The translations under genes and the position numbers were made by a program. A stretch of 64,000 nt of DNA, taken from the NCBI GenBank assembly GCA_051294375.1, contig CM119267.1, positions 25,059,783 through 25,123,782 of the forward strand, read 5' to 3'. Positions 49,001 through 59,813 of this stretch are shown one piece after another. The DNA is from Paraspadella gotoi (taxonomy: Eukaryota; Chaetognatha). Under the pieces are notes generated by a model. It made no database searches, was not told the origin of the DNA, and saw nothing but the letters and a program-made list of their open reading frames with translations. Within the stretch, counting starts at the first letter, position 1; each line of letters begins with the position of its first letter.

Positions 49001-52000
49001 GCAAGCGTAAGTAATTGCAATGATAAAATAGAAGAAAATTCAAGGCAATCAGTTTCTGCTCTTGGAAAACTGATTTCTATTTCTTACCCGACAGAATTCC
49101 ACCATCGAGAAACATGTCGTGCAAATCCTTCTTCATTAACTGACTAAAGACGAGTTTGGACATTTTGAGTTTGTGTATGGCCGGTTTTAACGCTATGTTA
49201 GCATCTCGATCATCAGCCGCCGTCTCCCTCATTTGTCTGAAGAAAAAATGTAGTGAACATTAAATTCACAATAGGTAAATTCAATTCATTTTATAAACAA
49301 GCTATCTTGCCCCTGACTTTGGACAGGCTTTGGTGGTTTAAGGCCTCCATCACTCTTACAAGATAATGACATAGCTGCAAGCTTTCAATCAAGACTCTCT
49401 CACAGTCTCGTTTATTCAGTCTAGGGCGGAATAAAGTAAAAACTAAGAGTTCTGTAATATAAATAACGTAAGAGCATCCCTGTAGGATGACGAAATTTAA
49501 AAAAAATTGTTTTTCAAAATAAGAATTTTTAAAAACGGATTCGGGTAGAGATTAAAATAATAAATAAAATATATTACTACTAGATTTCCAAATTATTTGG
49601 TTTTATTGCTTAAAAAGAGTAAAAACTATAAAAAATATGGTCCGACGATGATTTTAAATTTAAAGAGTTTTTTCATTATTTGACCCACTTATCATCGAAA
49701 TATTGAAAAACGCATTATACTTTGTGTAGACAACTTTTTATGGGTTATCTGAATCCGTTCTGAAAAAATAAAATTTTTAGAGAAAATAATTTTTATTGCC
49801 TATGCAATATGCATTGATAAATATTTAAATGCTTTAATGTTATACTGTGCTTCACTAGTTAAAAAAGTGATATTAAATATTGATTAAGTATATGATGGAC
49901 AAATGAATTTTATATTACAGAACTCTTAATGATAAAAAGTGATCAATTTTGACCCGCCTTATTATTCACTCCCAGAGTACCTGGCCTCCTTATCAATGAA
50001 GTGGTATAATGTTTCAAAGAATGTTTCAATTGTATGAAAATAAAATGAAAATATAATATTCTTGTGATATAGTAATACTATTTAGGGGTTTTTAACCTGA
50101 TCATTGTGCTGATGTTGTCGTCGATGTCGTTAATAAACTCGACGTCTTTCTTCTTCTTTCTCCGACTGCTCTGCTCTTCCTTCTTCTTGGCCAGCATGAG
50201 ATCAAAGTCAGAGATGAAGTCGGCCTTGTCGATTCCTCGTCCGCCGTCGCCGCCACCCTCGCCGTCCTCAACATCAGAGGCGTCGCTCTCGTCTCCCTGC
50301 AACGACTGGGAGAAAACAATTGTTGTTTAGATTAAATTTACGTAGTTTATTTTGTTTTTCTTCACAAAATACATAAGAAGGCAGATCAAAAGCTTATGTA
50401 TCTTTTTCCTTACCCATAAATTGCTCAGGTCAAATATGATTATTAAAGCGGAGTAAAAATTCTAAATTTAACCCTAATTAAAATTCTAAAAGCGAGGAAT
50501 AAATAATATTGTACTAATAAACATTAAATGTATTAATTAATAAATAAAATTATAATAAATTTTAGAAATTTACACAGTAGGCTATATTTAATTAATATAT
50601 AATAATTAGCATATAAATGTAAAAATTTCAAATCGGTTTTTTGTAAGAATTTTTTACAGATTGGATTTGTCATAAAAAGTTGATAAAAAAAAAAACTAAT
50701 AATAATTAATATTTTCTTTTATCAACTTTTGACCAGGAATTCAAATCTGACATCAAAATTAAGAAAAGCCTATGTTAAAATTTTAAGATTTTATAAAAAT
50801 TAAAAAACAAAAAAAATAATTTTTTTAAATAAATTAATGTTTACTGATGGTACCTTGTTCATAATTGACTTTTAATTTTCATATGTGACTTTCACTACGT
50901 TCTAATGATTATTGATTATTCATTGAGTTCTTCCACACTCTGATCACAAATGAACCGTGCTGGCGCCCACCTTCATAACTTGCGCAGCCTTTTCGTCGCT
51001 GGCGACCTCGGCGTCCGTCCTTCCGTCCGCTTCCTCCCCATCGCCTTCAATATTCTCGGCCAAAGTTTTTCCTTCCTCCTCTTCTTCCTCTCTCCTCTTT
51101 CGCTTCTTCGATCTCTTTTCACCCTCGGCTGCGGCGTCGTCGTCGTCGAACCCGTCAAACCCGTCCTCGTCCTCCGAGGATCCGAAGATCTCATCCAGTT
51201 CGTCGTCGTCGCCCGATTTTTTCGTCTTCTTTATCGTCGTCTTTTCGTCTTCGTCCTGGTCGTCGTCTCCGCTGAGGGCGCGCTTTCTTTTCGCCTCGCC
51301 ATCATCGTCGCTGTCGTCGTTGTCATCGTCGCTTTGAACGGCGCGTTTCTTATTTTTCTTCTTTGTTTTTTTGTCGTCGTCGTCGTCGTCTGCCTCCGAA
51401 TCGGAACGTATGATCTTTTCGACACTATCCTTTATTTTCTTGTTTTCGTCGTCACTTTCGCTGTCGCTGCCAAAGACGTCTTTGTCTATTGCTTTGGCCT
51501 TTCTGGCTTCGTCGTCGTCGTCATCCTCGTCAGAATCGACGGCTCGTCTCTTTTTCTTTTTGTCACTATCATCGTCCTCATCTTCGTCAAAACCTTCGAA
51601 GTCAGAATCATTCTTTTTTTCGGGGGAAGGGCTTTGGGGTTTTCTATCGCTACCAGGAGGACTGCCGCTTTTTCCACTCGCCGGGCTACCAGGAGGACTG
51701 TCGCTCTTACCACTAGCGGGGCTTCCAGGCGGACTACCGCTCTTACCCCTAGCGGGGCTTCCAGGCGGACTACCGCTCTTACCACTAGCGGGGCTTCCAG
51801 GCGGACTACCGCTCTTACCACTAGTGGGGCTTCCAGGCGGACTACCGCTCTTACCACTAGTGGGGCTTCCAGGCGGACTACCGCTCTTACCACTAGCAGG
51901 GCTTCCAGGCGGACTACCGCTCTTAACGCACTACCGGGGCTTCCAGGCGGACTACCACTTTTACCACTAGTGGGGCTTCCAGGTGGACTACCGCTCTATC

Positions 52001-53609
52001 CTAGCGGGGCTTCCAGGCGGACTACCGCTCTTACCACTAGCCAGGCTACCAGGTGGACTGCCACTCCTGGCACTTGTAGGGCTACCAGGTGGACTGCCAC
52101 TTCTACCACTAGCAGGGCTACCAGGTGGACTGCCACTTCTACCACTAGCAGGGCTACCAGGTGGAACTGTCGGTTCTAACCACTAGCAGGGCTACCAGGT
52201 GGACTGCCGCTTCTACCACTAGCGGGGCTACCAGGTGGACTGCCGCTTCTACCACTAGCGGGGCGGATACCATGTGGCCTACCGCTTTTACCACTAGCGG
52301 GACTACCAGGAGGGCTGCCGCTTTTGTGGCTAGTTGGACTTCCATTTTTTTTACTACTATTACTGCCAGCGCTTCCACTTCGATTATTTCCTGGGCTGGC
52401 ACTCGGACTGTGACTTCTACTACGACTGCCACTTTTTGAACGACTGCACGAATTACGCGGACTTCCAGCTTTTAAATTTTGAGGTCTGGGTGATCGGGGT
52501 CTTGTACCATCGCCAGTAAATAGTGGCGCCAGAATGTCTGAATTACCAGCTACACTTGCATGATCTTCCTCAGCCAATGTGATTTGGAGATTATCATAAT
52601 TTTGGTCATCATTTAAAGAACCAGCTGGAACATTTAAATCTTCATAACTTGTAGAACCCTCAAGCTCATGATCAGGTGTAGGACTTTTTTGATGCTTGTC
52701 ATTATCCGATCCAATATTTGGACTTCTTGGTCCTTCAGCACCTGGGTTTTTTGGGTCTTCATCGTCTGATGCAGCAGCTGGACTTTTGGGAGTTTCTTCA
52801 TCCGAAAGAACCTCTCGATTACTTCCGCCTTCATCTGAAGCAGCGTTCGGACTTTCTGGTTCATCATCATCTGATACTTCACCTTTAAGTCCTTCATCAT
52901 CAGACATAGTACCTGGGCTGTTTGGTCCATCATCATCAGACATGGCTGTAGTCCCGTTAGGCTCTTCATCATTATCAGATGCCGCATTAGGACTGGAAAG
53001 GTCATCATGATCAGACTGTGCGTTTGGCTCTTCACCATCTGAATTATCTGCAGAACTGTCTCGGACTTCGTCATCCGAGGCCGCGTTTTCCCCTTCCATT
53101 TCTCGGAATTCCATGGGTCCAGGACTCATGGGACTTCCAACGGGCGCGTCGGGACTTTGGGGATCGTCGTCCATTGGAGATTCCGGACCAGCGGCTTCAT
53201 CGGGGCTCATGGCTTCATCTGACTCTTGACCCCCTTGGCCGCTGCCGACGCTCATGGCGCTGTCGGCTCGCTGGGGGTCAGCCGGGGTCGGTGGTGGCAG
53301 AGAGTCCTTGTCCATCATCCCGGCTCCAGGAGTGTGAGGCGGCGGACTGAAAGGATCCTCGTCGACACGATCCACTCGAGGTGTCGAAACTTCGCCGCTA
53401 GCCGCCCAGGGATTGAAGCCGCCCGCAACGCTGTCTTCGGGCTGATGAGGGTCTGAGGAGTCGAACATGGCGGCGGCGTCGGCAAAGTTTAGACCGCCCA
53501 TGTCGGCCATGTCGTCGAAGCCGGAGACGGGCTGGTGCCGCAAATGGTCATGATCTTCAGTGCCTATGACGGGAGTGTCTGGGGCAGCGATATCGTCAAG
53601 ATTCGACAT
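40027..53609 (-). CDS. IWS1: IWS1 (Spt6-interacting transcription elongation / mRNA processing factor)
   Basis: Nuclear partner of SPT6 on elongating RNA polymerase II. Six exons: 53609-50971, 50305-50097, 49236-49088, 45389-45267, 40658-40405 and 40266-40027. The acidic Ser-rich N-terminus ([14 protein letters not shown]...) leads into a 12-residue [13 protein letters not shown] tandem repeat and an Asp/Glu/Lys-rich tract. Exon 2 has the [12 protein letters not shown] block. Exons 3-5 form the TFIIS N-terminal-like domain ([63 protein letters not shown]). The end shows [18 protein letters not shown] and EGNKMPL, diagnostic of IWS1. Exon 1 is 2 nt over phase because of indels within the repeat; corrected length would be about 1203 residues. 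Introns 3-5 are transposon-filled. Confidence 0.95.
41320..41830. repeat. Tandem ~180-bp subrepeats inside F1
   Basis: The block GGGGCTGCGTCTGCTGAT...CAGTTTATTT, then AACTTTAATTTTCCTCGGTAC and TTGACAATCGCAAAATA, is repeated about three times. Confidence 0.8.
41981..42056 (-). mobile_element. tRNA-derived (Ser/Leu-like) segment
   Basis: The minus strand reads an A-box TAGCCGAGTGGTTA and a B-box GGATTCGATTCCC at tRNA-like spacing. Stems are too poor for a working tRNA, so I read it as a SINE head or tRNA relic. Confidence 0.55.
42108..42767 (-). mobile_element. F2 element (reverse), nested in F3
   Basis: Ends TCGGATCTGC (42108) and GCAGATCCGA (42758-42767), followed by CATTGTTTGCTCAAACTTG, the mirrored F2 left flank. 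Two internal subrepeats at about 42290-42400 and 42430-42540. Confidence 0.75.
43519..45266. other. AT-rich part of IWS1 intron 4
   Basis: No coding sequence. A short F1 right-end fragment (GCCACTTATGAGCAAAACC...ATCGTCGCAAACGC) lies at about 44478-44517. A small hairpin CGACTCTTTTTCGAGTC lies near 45053. Confidence 0.5.
45390..46311. other. IWS1 intron 3 segment with F1 fragments
   Basis: AT-rich, with a diverged F1-like body (GA tract at 45770-45855, CAGTGACTGAG near 45902) and an F1 right-end fragment at 46195-46285. No coding. Confidence 0.5.
46312..47145 (+). mobile_element. F1 element, near-complete
   Basis: From ATCGTCGCAATAGC to GCGATTGCGACAAT. Contains CAGCAGCAGAAGCAGCAGGA and GTGACTAGGGAAAAGAGAGA blocks seen in the other F1 copies. 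About 830 bp, no coding. Lies in IWS1 intron 3. Confidence 0.8.
47463..47715 (-). mobile_element. tRNA-derived SINE, copy 1
   Basis: The minus strand has a tRNA-like head with A-box TGGCTCATTGAG and B-box GGGTTCAATCCC (about 47691-47620). A body containing GCCGCCTTGGGGGCGTGGC and CCAGGACCCGTTCCATGG runs to lower coordinates. Confidence 0.75.
47868..48095 (-). mobile_element. tRNA-derived SINE, copy 2
   Basis: Direct repeat of 47463-47715 in the same orientation, with a small internal deletion (one GCCCTACCTCACTTACG segment missing). Both copies are followed on the plus strand by the same GGCGGGGTGAACCTAGGCAA flank, so the unit was duplicated together with its flank. Confidence 0.75.
48142..49087. 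other. AT-rich part of IWS1 intron 3
   Basis: No gene. Faint F1-end similarity at about 48253-48290 (GCGATCTATAATTTTGAACG) and about 48985-49025 (ATCGTCGCAAGCG). Confidence 0.45.
49300..50040 (+). mobile_element. F5 repeat split by an F6 MITE
   Basis: The F5 left part (TATCTTGCCCCTGACTTTGG, to CTCGTTTATTCA) ends at about 49420. F5 resumes at about 49965 (ATTCACTCCCAGAGTACCTGG) to AATGTTTCAATTGTATG. The 540-bp interruption contains the F6 element. Lies in IWS1 intron 2. Confidence 0.8.
49443..49930. mobile_element. F6 MITE with perfect 18-bp TIR
   Basis: AAGAGTTCTGTAATATAA on the left is mirrored exactly by TTATATTACAGAACTCTT on the right. TA dinucleotides flank AGAGTTCTG and CAGAACTCT on the outside, compatible with a Tc1/mariner-type TA target. 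The interior is AT-rich and non-coding. Confidence 0.8.
50306..50970. other. IWS1 intron 1
   Basis: AT-rich, with no repeat or coding signal that I can support. Confidence 0.6.
51650..52330 (-). repeat. 36-bp coding minisatellite in IWS1 (12-residue [13 protein letters not shown] repeat)
   Basis: Roughly 18-19 units of 36 bp. Three units are disrupted: +2 nt near 51920, -2 nt near 51992 and +2 nt near 52165. One unit at 52259 has an in-frame variation ([10 protein letters not shown]). The peptide is an SR/SP-type low-complexity linker. Confidence 0.92.
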
Positions 53610-54235
53610 GTTGATCGATTGTTTTTTTTATCTTATTCACGATATAAAGTTTTTTCAATATCGCCTTCAAAAATGGTCTTCAATTCAAACGCGGAGTCAT
53701 TCTGCAAGATAAATGGAATTTTCTTGGCTTATCATCGTAAAATAAAAACAAACAAACGCTATGGAACGCGAAAGATAAAAGTTTTTTCAGCTAATAGAAA
53801 CGAGCTCGACAGAATGAACAAAAAAAATCCTGGCTCGGCTGAGTTGACATATGTGCCGAAAATGCCAAAAGAATTTTCCTTTTATTTTATTAGCGAAAAA
53901 TACGCTAGTAAAACTCTATGACGAAATGTAAAATGTAAAACAAGTAAAGACGTGGAAATGGAGTTTACCACTAAAATTTACGAGCGAAAGATCAAAAGAG
54001 AAATAGTGCGAATACTTTGGCGACCAAAGTTTTGTTATCGTTGATGACGAAACGAACGACAGATTTTAACGAATGCTTAAGAAACAAAAATTGGTGCACA
54101 ATCGAATAGAATGATAGAATGGTAATGATTCGTGATAAGCGCAGATATCGTGACAATTTGAAGAAAAACCCTTTCATATCCGACATTACTACAAATAATC
54201 TTAAGTTAAAACAAAAAAATCTTAAAAGCATAAGG
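53610..54235. other. IWS1 upstream region
   Basis: Presumed 5' UTR and promoter. No open frame with recognisable content and no clear core-promoter motif. Confidence 0.45.
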
Positions 54236-54974
54236 ATCGTCGCAATCGCATAAGAAAAATCTGGATGGACGACAAATTTTGATACTAAAAAAAATAAAAT
54301 TTGAGAAAAGAAAATAAATTTATAAACAGAAAGAAAAATTATATGGTATAAATTAAAGTTACAGTTTCTAAAAAAAAAAGGAAAAAAAATATTCATTGTC
54401 AAAAAATAAACTAATGAGCAGACGCAGACCCTGAAAAAAAAAAGAAATAAAAACCTGATGTTGCGATAGCAAACTGATAACATGCACGAATAAAAACCCA
54501 GAGAGAAAAAAAGAAAGAAATCAAAAGGCAGCAGCAGAAGCAGCAGGAGAAAAGAGAGATAAAGAACAAGCCCCTGCAGAGCCAGCTGCAGATTCGTTTT
54601 TTTTCCTTATGAAATTGGTACAACCAATATAAAAATTATCTATTCATTTAATAAATATTATGTTATGAATCAGTGACTAGGAAAAAGAGAGAGGGAGAGA
54701 GACATGTAATTAAAAGAGAAAAGAGAGAGAGAGAGAAATATGAAAATAAAAGAGAAAATTTGTTTGTTTTGATAAAACGTAAACAAAACATTTAATAACT
54801 GTCCAGACTCAATTTTAAGCACATCGATGATGAGAAGCTGTATATAAATTTTCAGCTTCATACAATTTAATACAATTTAATTATAAAAAAAGCGATCTAT
54901 AATTTGGAACGCCGACGACAACGACGACGACGCCACTTATGGGCAAAAGCGTTACAATTAGCGTTTGCGACGAT
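54236..54974 (+). mobile_element. F1 element, compact copy
   Basis: From ATCGTCGCAATCGC (54236-54249) to GCGTTTGCGACGAT (54961-54974), 739 bp. An F5 fragment (ATGAAATTGGTACAACCAAT...) is inserted at about 54607-54660. Confidence 0.8.
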
Positions 54975-55440
54975 AAAAAATTCTTATTTGAATACGATTG
55001 ATGAAACGGATTCATCTTTTCATCGTCGTCTCCTTTTGAACTCATTGTTTAGATTTTTTTCTTTTTATATTGAATCCAAAGTTTCAAATGAGTTTGATTA
55101 AACTTGTTTCAAAAACGCCGAATTGAAGAACAGTCTTGCTTCAAATTTTAATGAATATTAAAAGTACTCGAAATTTATTTGAGGTTGTAAAAACAATTCT
55201 ACTTGCTTCAAATCACAAAATTTATGAAAACAAAGCGAATGAGTCTTTTTCGAATAAAAATTGAAAAGGAGTCATTTTGAAAAGTGGAGAATGAATTAAG
55301 TCGGGATGCGATCGTTGGCAAAGAAAAAGTTTGACATTCATCGATTATTTCCCCCCCTCGACCCCGAGTCCATTGAGAATTGGAATCAGTTAATTGACCA
55401 ATCAAACAACCAGTCTGATCCAGGAAACAGTGTTAACTGA
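54975..55440. other. PYM1 3' flank
   Basis: AT-rich, no coding or repeat structure supported; includes the PYM1 3' UTR. Confidence 0.5.
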
Positions 55441-56962
55441 TCAGATGTACTTGAGTTGTTCTTCAATGAGTCCGACCTCCTCGAGGAATCCCGCCTTCTT
55501 TCCGATCTTTTCCAGCTCGTCCTGAGTTGGCTGCTTGATGTCGCCCGTTTTGATCCTCTTCTCTAGATCCTCAATCTGGCGGACCTTTGGAAGTAAAAAT
55601 ATTATTAATAACAATTTAATATTAAAATAAAAAAACGAAAAATGCTGAGAAGGAAAAATTCGAGTTCGACAACCACTTACCTTTTTGGTGAGGTTCTTGA
55701 GTCGCTTTTGCAGATCCTTGGCGAAATCATCAGTCGCCGGAGGGACGAGGTCCGAGGCGGCGGCGGCGGCGGCAGGGGCGACGGAAGCGGCGGCGGCGGG
55801 CAGCGGGGCGGCGGATGAGGAGTTAGTCCCCGAAGATGATTTGCGGCCGTTGACGACGGGTAGGAAGCCGGAGGAATCCCGCGTCGGGCTACGGCGGCTG
55901 CGGCGTCGGCGGCAGCGGCAGGAAACGATCGATCAGGAAAAATCTCAGACGCGATTAACAAAATACAAACTCACCCGTTGTTATCCAATCGAACTTTCTG
56001 AACGGCGCGAGTGACTTCGGTCACTAAAATCAAATGAATCAAATGAATCATCAAAACAAACACCAAGAAATTTATTTTGACACATTTTAGCTAAAATAAA
56101 TTTTTTAAAAAAATTCTCACGATAATATGACAAGAACTAATATATATAAATCATAATGTAATATATATAATAAAATATGTATAAAATAGACCACTTCATT
56201 GATAGGGAAGCCAGGTACTTTGGGACTGAATAAACGAGACTGAGAGGGAGGGACCTGCTATGTTATTATCTTGTAAGAGTGATGGAGGCCTTAAACCACA
56301 AAAGCCTGTCCAAAGTCAGGGGCAAGAGAGCTTACTTATTAAATGAATGTATAATTTTTATATTGGTTGTAATTTAAAAAATTTAAACAATGAAACACTC
56401 ATCTCATATGATTAAAAATTTAAAAAAAATACAATTTGGAAATGAGTAAAAAGAGATGGAAGGACCTTTGAGATCATGCGCGGAGAGGGCGGCCTCTTCC
56501 TTGCTCGCTCTCTCTTTTTTCTTTTCCCGCAACTTGGCCTTTTTCCGAGCGTTTTTGGACATGGGCCGATCCTCTTTGCTTCCTTCCACGAAGAGGCATC
56601 CCACGGGGCCGTTCTGTTACGTTCGGGGTTCTCGTGAGATTGACCAGAACGTCTAGAAATGGGCCGTAATCGTTCTACCTGGTATCGCACGGCTTGAGCA
56701 GCGGCGGGAGCGCACTCGTATTTGGCAACCTCGTCTTGAGGCACGTAGCCTGTTTTCAAAATGTGTCCATTTTGATGACCAGGGTACAAGAATGTCCCGA
56801 CCCCTAGATGCTCAACTCACCGTCCTTGACCCTTCTCGGCTTCCGCCACGACCCATCGGGCCGTTTGGAGGCCGCGATGTATTTGGTTCCGTCGTCGTCG
56901 TAAGTGAACTTGGTTCCTTCGATCTCCGTCGATCCGCCGACCGCCGCCGCGACCGCCGCCAT
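55441..56962 (-). CDS. PYM1: PYM1 (partner of Y14 and Mago; exon-junction-complex disassembly factor)
   Basis: Cytoplasmic, ribosome-associated factor that binds the Y14-Mago dimer and strips exon junction complexes from mRNA. Six exons: 56962-56821, 56749-56679, 56613-56466, 56023-55975, 55897-55681 and 55584-55441; phases close for 256 residues. The N-terminal Mago-Y14-binding motif is intact: [20 protein letters not shown] followed by [11 protein letters not shown]. The middle is basic ([17 protein letters not shown]), then Ala/Ser-rich and disordered. The C-terminal helix ([20 protein letters not shown]...[14 protein letters not shown]) matches the family end. The first ATG is [10 protein letters not shown]. 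Intron 2 is only 65 nt. The 55897 acceptor is the least certain. Confidence 0.93.
56185..56370 (-). mobile_element. F5 repeat (reverse) in PYM1 intron 3
   Basis: Reads on the plus strand CATTGATAGGGAAGCCAGG, CTTGTAAGAGTGATGG and CAGGCTTTTGTGG-complement blocks, the mirror of the other F5 copies. Lies between exons 56466 and 56023. Confidence 0.75.
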
Positions 56963-57215
56963 TTTCCTTCCCCGAGTCAAATTGACGGTCAAAGTTATTG
57001 ATATTGTTATTTTTGTTTTTAAAATCGTCTAAATAGTTCTAGCAGTTATAATTTTTAGAAAAGAAGCCTCTCGATACGCCAAAGAGCAACGTAATTGTTT
57101 GTTTACGTTAAAAAAAAAGTTCTGTGTATAAGAATGGGCATTGGGCAATGGGCATTTAATAAAGGGGGAATATCTGTAAACTCTTTATTGATTGTATTTT
57201 TGAGTATCTTTGTAC

Positions 57216-57470
57216 TATGGCAACAGACGGGTTGCCTGTGATGCCCATTGGGATGGGGCATCTCACTGTTGGCTTTGGGGGCTTCCGACCCTCAGTGACG
57301 CCTCCAGTCACTGGCGCGGTTACCCTAGGACGGTCTCGCTTTGCCAACGCAGAGGGAAGTCATTAGGACTGTGGATGGAAAACTACGCCTGGGATGGTGT
57401 GTTCCCCCTCTGAGCCAATGGATTTGGCTGTAGGATGGTGGACGTGAGGTGGTGTGAATATACCGCCACA
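57216..57470 (-). mobile_element. Solo LTR of the TRIM family
   Basis: 255 bp, reverse orientation, same ends as the LTRs at 3742 and 4228. Flanked by a 4-bp target duplication GTAC (57212-57215 and 57471-57474). A few substitutions relative to the 3742 LTRs mark it as older. No second LTR is nearby. Confidence 0.88.
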
Positions 57471-58014
57471 GTACTGTGATTATTTGTATATCGTCCGTGA
57501 TCATTTGTAACCGCGACCTATGGCCTATCCCCGGCCCGTCTTTTCTGATTAAATCTAGTCTAATCAAATTGGGCATAAACCATGAATAAAGAAAGAAAAT
57601 AAGAAAAAAAAATTGCAGGATCGCGATTGAGTTTTCTCATTTGTCCCTGGAGTAACGACTATACTTCTGAAAAATAGAGCGAAATAAGAAAAAAAAATTT
57701 TAAATTCTCACACAAAACGTCAGTTTTAAACAGCTTAACATTTAAAATAAAACCACAAAATAAAAATCAACGTGAAAAAATCCATCAATACCGTTTCTTT
57801 TAAAAATCTGTCGAGATCCACGCAAAACTTTCGATGACTAGATCACTATCGAAAAGATTTGATGACGATGGTTATTTTGATTTATTATTATTATTATTAT
57901 CATTATTATTATTATTAAAATTATTTAACCATTACATAATTCCAAGCGGGAATGAAAACTAAAGTTAGCCATAGCCGATGAAATTTAAATGCTAATGTAT
58001 ACAGCGTTAAAATA

Positions 58015-59510
58015 ATCTATCATGACCATAGATTATGGTATTAAAATATTTTTTTTCAAATATGCTTTCTTCTGAGGGTACTAGCCTAATTAAAAATATT
58101 ATATTACTATATAGAGCAAAAAAAATTTTTTTTAAATCTTAAAATTTTTTGATGGATTCTGATAGAGCATAAAAAGTTAAACAAGAAATATAATTACTGC
58201 TTTTAAGGCCAGGGATCACTCAATCTAAAATTATAGAAATCTTAATTTACTGTATCTTAATCATTTTCTCATATCTTGTAAGAGGTTTTCTATTGAAAAA
58301 TAATCGAAACTTTTAAAATCTAAATAAAATGTTCATAAATATTTAAACAAAATTTTTTCTTCGGTAAAACTAGATTTTCAAGAGAAAAATAATTTTTTAT
58401 ATGTAAGTTAAATTTCTACAACTAAATTTTTAACTCAAACTTGATTCTTTACAGTAAGCTCAATTTCTACTTCTTATATTTAATTCCTCCTTTGGTAAAA
58501 GTATATACTTGGAGTTGTATCACTAATAAGCCTAAAATAAACTAAACACATTTTCCAGACGGGTTTTTATACTTTTATGATTTTAGGAGTTAAAAAACTT
58601 ATCGAATTTATTTCAATTTGACTTTTTACTTTATGTAAATGTTTAATGAGTTTAATGAGTACAGAATTTAACTTTATTGACGAAGTGAAGTTAAAAACGA
58701 AGAGTTGCAGCTCAAACCGTTGGACTCTTCTTGAAGAAAAAAATATCTTGGGCAAGAAAAGAAAGGTGGGGGAGATTCTATGAGCGCGTTTCTGAAAAAA
58801 TGTTTTTCGTTTCAAAGATATCAAGGAATTAATCCCAAAAATTGTTTAAAATAATCAAATTTTATATGAAGGAAGGCAAATTTGAAAATATCTTTTCATA
58901 GAATTGGAGTTCGTGACTTAAAGGTAATTCATGCCAAATTTAATGAGAAACCGCCTTACTGTTTGGGCTGCAACTCTTCAAATAGGTTTCTTTTTTTTAT
59001 ATAGTACAAAAAAATCGAAAAAACGATGACGCCTTTGAAAAAATAGTAAAGTAAATACATTTTCGGAATCGTCAGGAGCTCTCCTTTCGAAATCCGAGCT
59101 CAGTTTTAGTCTAATTATAATTTGAATTGAGTGATCCCGGACCTTAAAAATTCTTACGTTTTCTCAGTGAAAATATAAAAAACTGATAAAATCATTAAAA
59201 GATGATGATGATGATGCTTTTTTACGGTTTTTCTTATTTTTGACACACTTATCGTAAAAATATTTAAAAAAGAATCATACTTTGTGTAGACAACTTTTTA
59301 TGAGCTATCTGAATCTGGTCTTAAAATTAAAAAATTCTAAAAAAAATTTTGGCCTTTCCTATTTATAAATAAATATTAAAAAATTAATTACTAGGGTATA
59401 GAGCCATATTAGAAATTTTTTGTCCATTGAAAGTATTCTTAAAAATGTCTAAATATTCGTTTGAGCATGTACTCGCTCTAAATTTTGACTCACCCCATTG
59501 AGTGCGGCTA
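58015..59510. mobile_element. F6 repeat split by F7
   Basis: The left part (TATTAAAATATTTTTTTTC, GATTCTGATAGAGC) and right part (CTTTGTGTAGACAACTTTTTAT, GCTATCTGAATCTG) match 30180-30730 in order. The interruption is F7. Confidence 0.65.
58205..59145. mobile_element. F7 element with ~20-bp TIR, inserted in F6
   Basis: Left end AAGGCCAGGGATCACTCAAT; right end ATTGAGTGATCCCGGACCTT. These are mirror images with two mismatches. 941 bp, AT-rich interior without a transposase frame. Confidence 0.78.
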
Positions 59511-59813
59511 CCCCTACTAAAGTAATCCTCGAATAAACAATCTTTCAAAATTAATGTAAGCGAATTTATAATTAATATATATAGCGTCCACGTCAAAATC
59601 TTTTCAACAAACGTAACTTCCATAATATATATCCCGCGGACTAGAGCAAAACGCGCCGATAAGCTATTCTCTTTCTAAATTATACAAATTTTGGATTAAC
59701 TAAATTTAAATGGTAACAGTTAAATTATTAAACATAATAAACATGATAACAGTAGCGACATATAAATGTTAAAGCAACAACTCGTTTTAAGCGAGGAGGA
59801 ATACATTTATCTT

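Larger units (their letters stand above)
57000..59813. other. Intergenic, PYM1 to GOLGA2, repeat-rich
   Basis: No coding. Contains the solo LTR (57216-57470), a (TTA)n tract at 57880-57915 and the F6/F7 nest at 58015-59510. Confidence 0.6.

Noticed and set aside
50950-52179. 409-codon plus-strand frame, Val-rich then Thr/Ser/Arg repeats
   Set aside because: Antisense of the IWS1 acidic and SP-repeat exon; that exon is anchored by conserved neighbours on the minus strand.
56804-56992. PYM1 start upstream of MAAV
   Set aside because: The upstream candidate is TTG; the first ATG is at 56962.
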